Positions 62,793 through 64,000 of a stretch of DNA of 64,000 nt are shown piece after piece. Position 1 is the stretch's first letter. Every line of letters begins with the position of its first letter. The notes beneath the pieces are model-generated. The model did no database searches. It was not told the origin of the DNA and was given only the letters and a program-made list of their open reading frames with translations. This DNA comes from Comamonas odontotermitis. Its GTDB lineage: Bacteria > Pseudomonadota > Gammaproteobacteria > Burkholderiales > Burkholderiaceae_C. The position numbers were made by a program, and so were the translations under genes. The stretch is from the NCBI RefSeq assembly GCF_020080045.1, contig NZ_CP083451.1:3707001-3771000 (forward strand), written 5' to 3'.

Positions 62793-64000
62793 TCACTGCG
62801 TCGTCTTGCCAGGGCGGGCCGCAGGCATGCCTGCCTGTTGTGCTGCCGCGCGCAGTTTGTCTTTCTTGCTCATGCGCTTGCCCTTGATGCCGCCGTTGTT
62901 TCCGTCTTCCTGCGGCTGGGGCGTGGGCTCGGGCTCAGTCACCGGATAGGCGGGCAACTGCTCCAGCTCCACAGCAAGCGCATTGCGTTTGGCAATCAGC
63001 TTCCAGTGCGCCAGGCTTGCGGGCGTGACCAGGCTGATGGCCAGGCCGCTCAGCCCTGCACGGCCAGTACGGCCGATGCGGTGTGTGTAATCGGTCGGCG
63101 AGCGCGGCAGGTCGTAGTTGACGACCAGCGGCAGCGCATTGACATGGATGCCGCGCGCCGCCAGATCGGTGGTGATCAGCACCTGCCACTGGCTGCTGCG
63201 AAACTCCTGCAGCACCTGCTGGCGTGCCCCCTGGCTCAGCTCGCCATGGAAGGCCGTGGCGTTGATGCCCCGGTCGTACAGTTTGTTGGCCACGTGCTCC
63301 GCGCTGTAGCGGCTGGCCACGAACACCAGCATGCGCTGGCCCTTGTACTGCTCGATCAGATCGCGCAGCACCGGCGTGCGCTTGGCGGCATCCACGTACA
63401 GCGCGCGCTGCTCAATGGTGGCGTCTTCCAGGTGGGTGGATGCGATCTCGACACGCGCATGGCCGTCGCGCAGCAGCTGGGGCACCAGGGCCTGTACGGC
63501 TGGGGCAAACGTGGCCGACAGCAGCAGGGTCTGGCGCTGCGCCTTGGCAGGCACCAGGGCCAGCACACGGTTCAACTCGTCAGCAAAGCCCAGGTCCATC
63601 AGGCGATCGGCCTCGTCCAGCACCAGGGTGCGAATGGTGTCCAGCCGCAGTTTGCTGTGATCCACCACATCCAGCAGACGCCCGGGGGTGGCAATCACCA
63701 TGTCCACGCCCCCGCGCAGGGCCAGCAGTTGCGGATTGATGGATACACCGCCCGTGAGTACTGCCACCTTGGGGCGGCGGCCCAGTGCCTCGCCCACAAA
63801 ATAGACCAGTTCGGCCACCTGCGTGGCCAGCTCGCGCGTGGGCACCAGAACCAGTGCCTGGGTTTCGCGCGCCCCGGGCCTGTCGCACGCGTCGCTCAGC
63901 ATCCAGGCCTGCAACAGCGGCAGCACATAGGCGGCGGTCTTGCCCGAGCCTGTGGGCGCGCAGGCCAGCAGGTCACCCCCGTCCAGAATGGCGGGGATGG
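62793..64000 (-). CDS. DEAD-box ATP-dependent RNA helicase (N-terminus outside window)
   Basis: This DEAD-box helicase resembles the RhlE group. The open frame runs to the right edge of the window, so the first residues are missing. Visible motifs are motif I APTGSGKT (partly at the edge), PTRELA, motif II LDEADRLMD, motif III SAT, the second-lobe ITTDLAARGIHV and the HRIGRTGRAG box. A basic C-terminal tail (SKKDKLRAAAQQAG) follows. The family unwinds short RNA duplexes in ribosome assembly or mRNA decay; the exact role is not known. An apparent GTG start at 63926 is internal to the conserved domain. Confidence 0.92.
   Translation of the reverse strand, partial: IPAILDGGDLLACAPTGSGKTAAYVLPLLQAWMLSDACDRPGARETQALVLVPTRELATQVAELVYFVGEALGRRPKVAVLTGGVSINPQLLALRGGVDMVIATPGRLLDVVDHSKLRLDTIRTLVLDEADRLMDLGFADELNRVLALVPAKAQRQTLLLSATFAPAVQALVPQLLRDGHARVEIASTHLEDATIEQRALYVDAAKRTPVLRDLIEQYKGQRMLVFVASRYSAEHVANKLYDRGINATAFHGELSQGARQQVLQEFRSSQWQVLITTDLAARGIHVNALPLVVNYDLPRSPTDYTHRIGRTGRAGLSGLAISLVTPASLAHWKLIAKRNALAVELEQLPAYPVTEPEPTPQPQEDGNNGGIKGKRMSKKDKLRAAAQQAGMPAARPGKTTQ

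Noticed and set aside
1..64000. CRISPR arrays, rRNA operons, prophage or integrative element
   Set aside because: No evenly spaced repeats, rRNA-like sequence, integrase, capsid, portal or terminase genes were seen. No attachment-site duplication was found at the tRNA-Thr gene.

Overview
The window is chromosomal DNA from a betaproteobacterium of the family Comamonadaceae, most like Comamonas or Delftia. The evidence is the gene order (pilBCD-coaE-zapD-yacG, argJ-secA, petABC-sspAB, mlaFEDACB-bolA-his-tatABC), the high-GC codon use, and a family of short intergenic palindromes with 'AGCGCTTG' and 'AGCTAT' cores. This is inferred from synteny; no database search was run. No rRNA, CRISPR array, prophage or complete insertion sequence is visible. 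One tRNA, tRNA-Thr(UGU), is present.

1-6700 (+ strand): the 3' part of ispB, the type IV pilus genes pilB, pilC and pilD, then coaE, zapD and yacG. 6800-12600 (- strand): a mutT-like Nudix gene, a DUF815 ATPase, argJ and secA. A DciA-like (DUF721) gene diverges from secA. 13200-17600 (- strand): tRNA-Thr, sspB, sspA and the cytochrome bc1 genes petC, petB and petA. 17700-23600: mscL, pdxA, a Nif3-like gene, an AmiS/UreI-type membrane protein, an MFS carrier and a membrane-anchored DegS/DegQ-like protease.

23800-50960 (- strand): the region where histidine biosynthesis continues into tatABC. All nine his genes are present in the order expected for betaproteobacteria (hisG, D, C, B, H, A, F, I, E, then HIT and tatABC). 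Foreign or accessory cargo interrupts the series at three points. Between hisD and hisC lies about 7.5 kb: an IPTL-CTERM surface protein, a small orphan gene, a GT39-type glycosyltransferase, a Sir2 deacetylase, a ribbon-helix-helix/PIN toxin-antitoxin pair and a MITE-like element. Between hisA and hisF lies a galE-like gene that lacks the catalytic lysine. Between hisF and hisI lies a 6.1-kb gene for a 2031-residue repeat-rich surface protein. Strong intrinsic terminators follow hisA, galE, hisF and the giant gene, so the pathway is probably transcribed in separate units.

50700-59600 (- strand): a bolA/ibaG-like gene, an ABC-2 exporter pair, the Mla phospholipid-transport genes mlaB, C, A, D, E and F, and a polar amino acid ABC uptake system (ATPase, permease, binding lipoprotein). 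59800-64000: a DUF3293 gene, an ABM-family monooxygenase, a LysE-type exporter, a small basic protein, S-formylglutathione hydrolase, and a DEAD-box helicase that runs off the right edge.

Most of the window is conserved housekeeping sequence. The unusual material is between 28.7 and 48.6 kb. There is also a 15-bp palindrome present twice in the toxin-antitoxin operator and once more, identically, upstream of the amino acid transporter 17.5 kb away.
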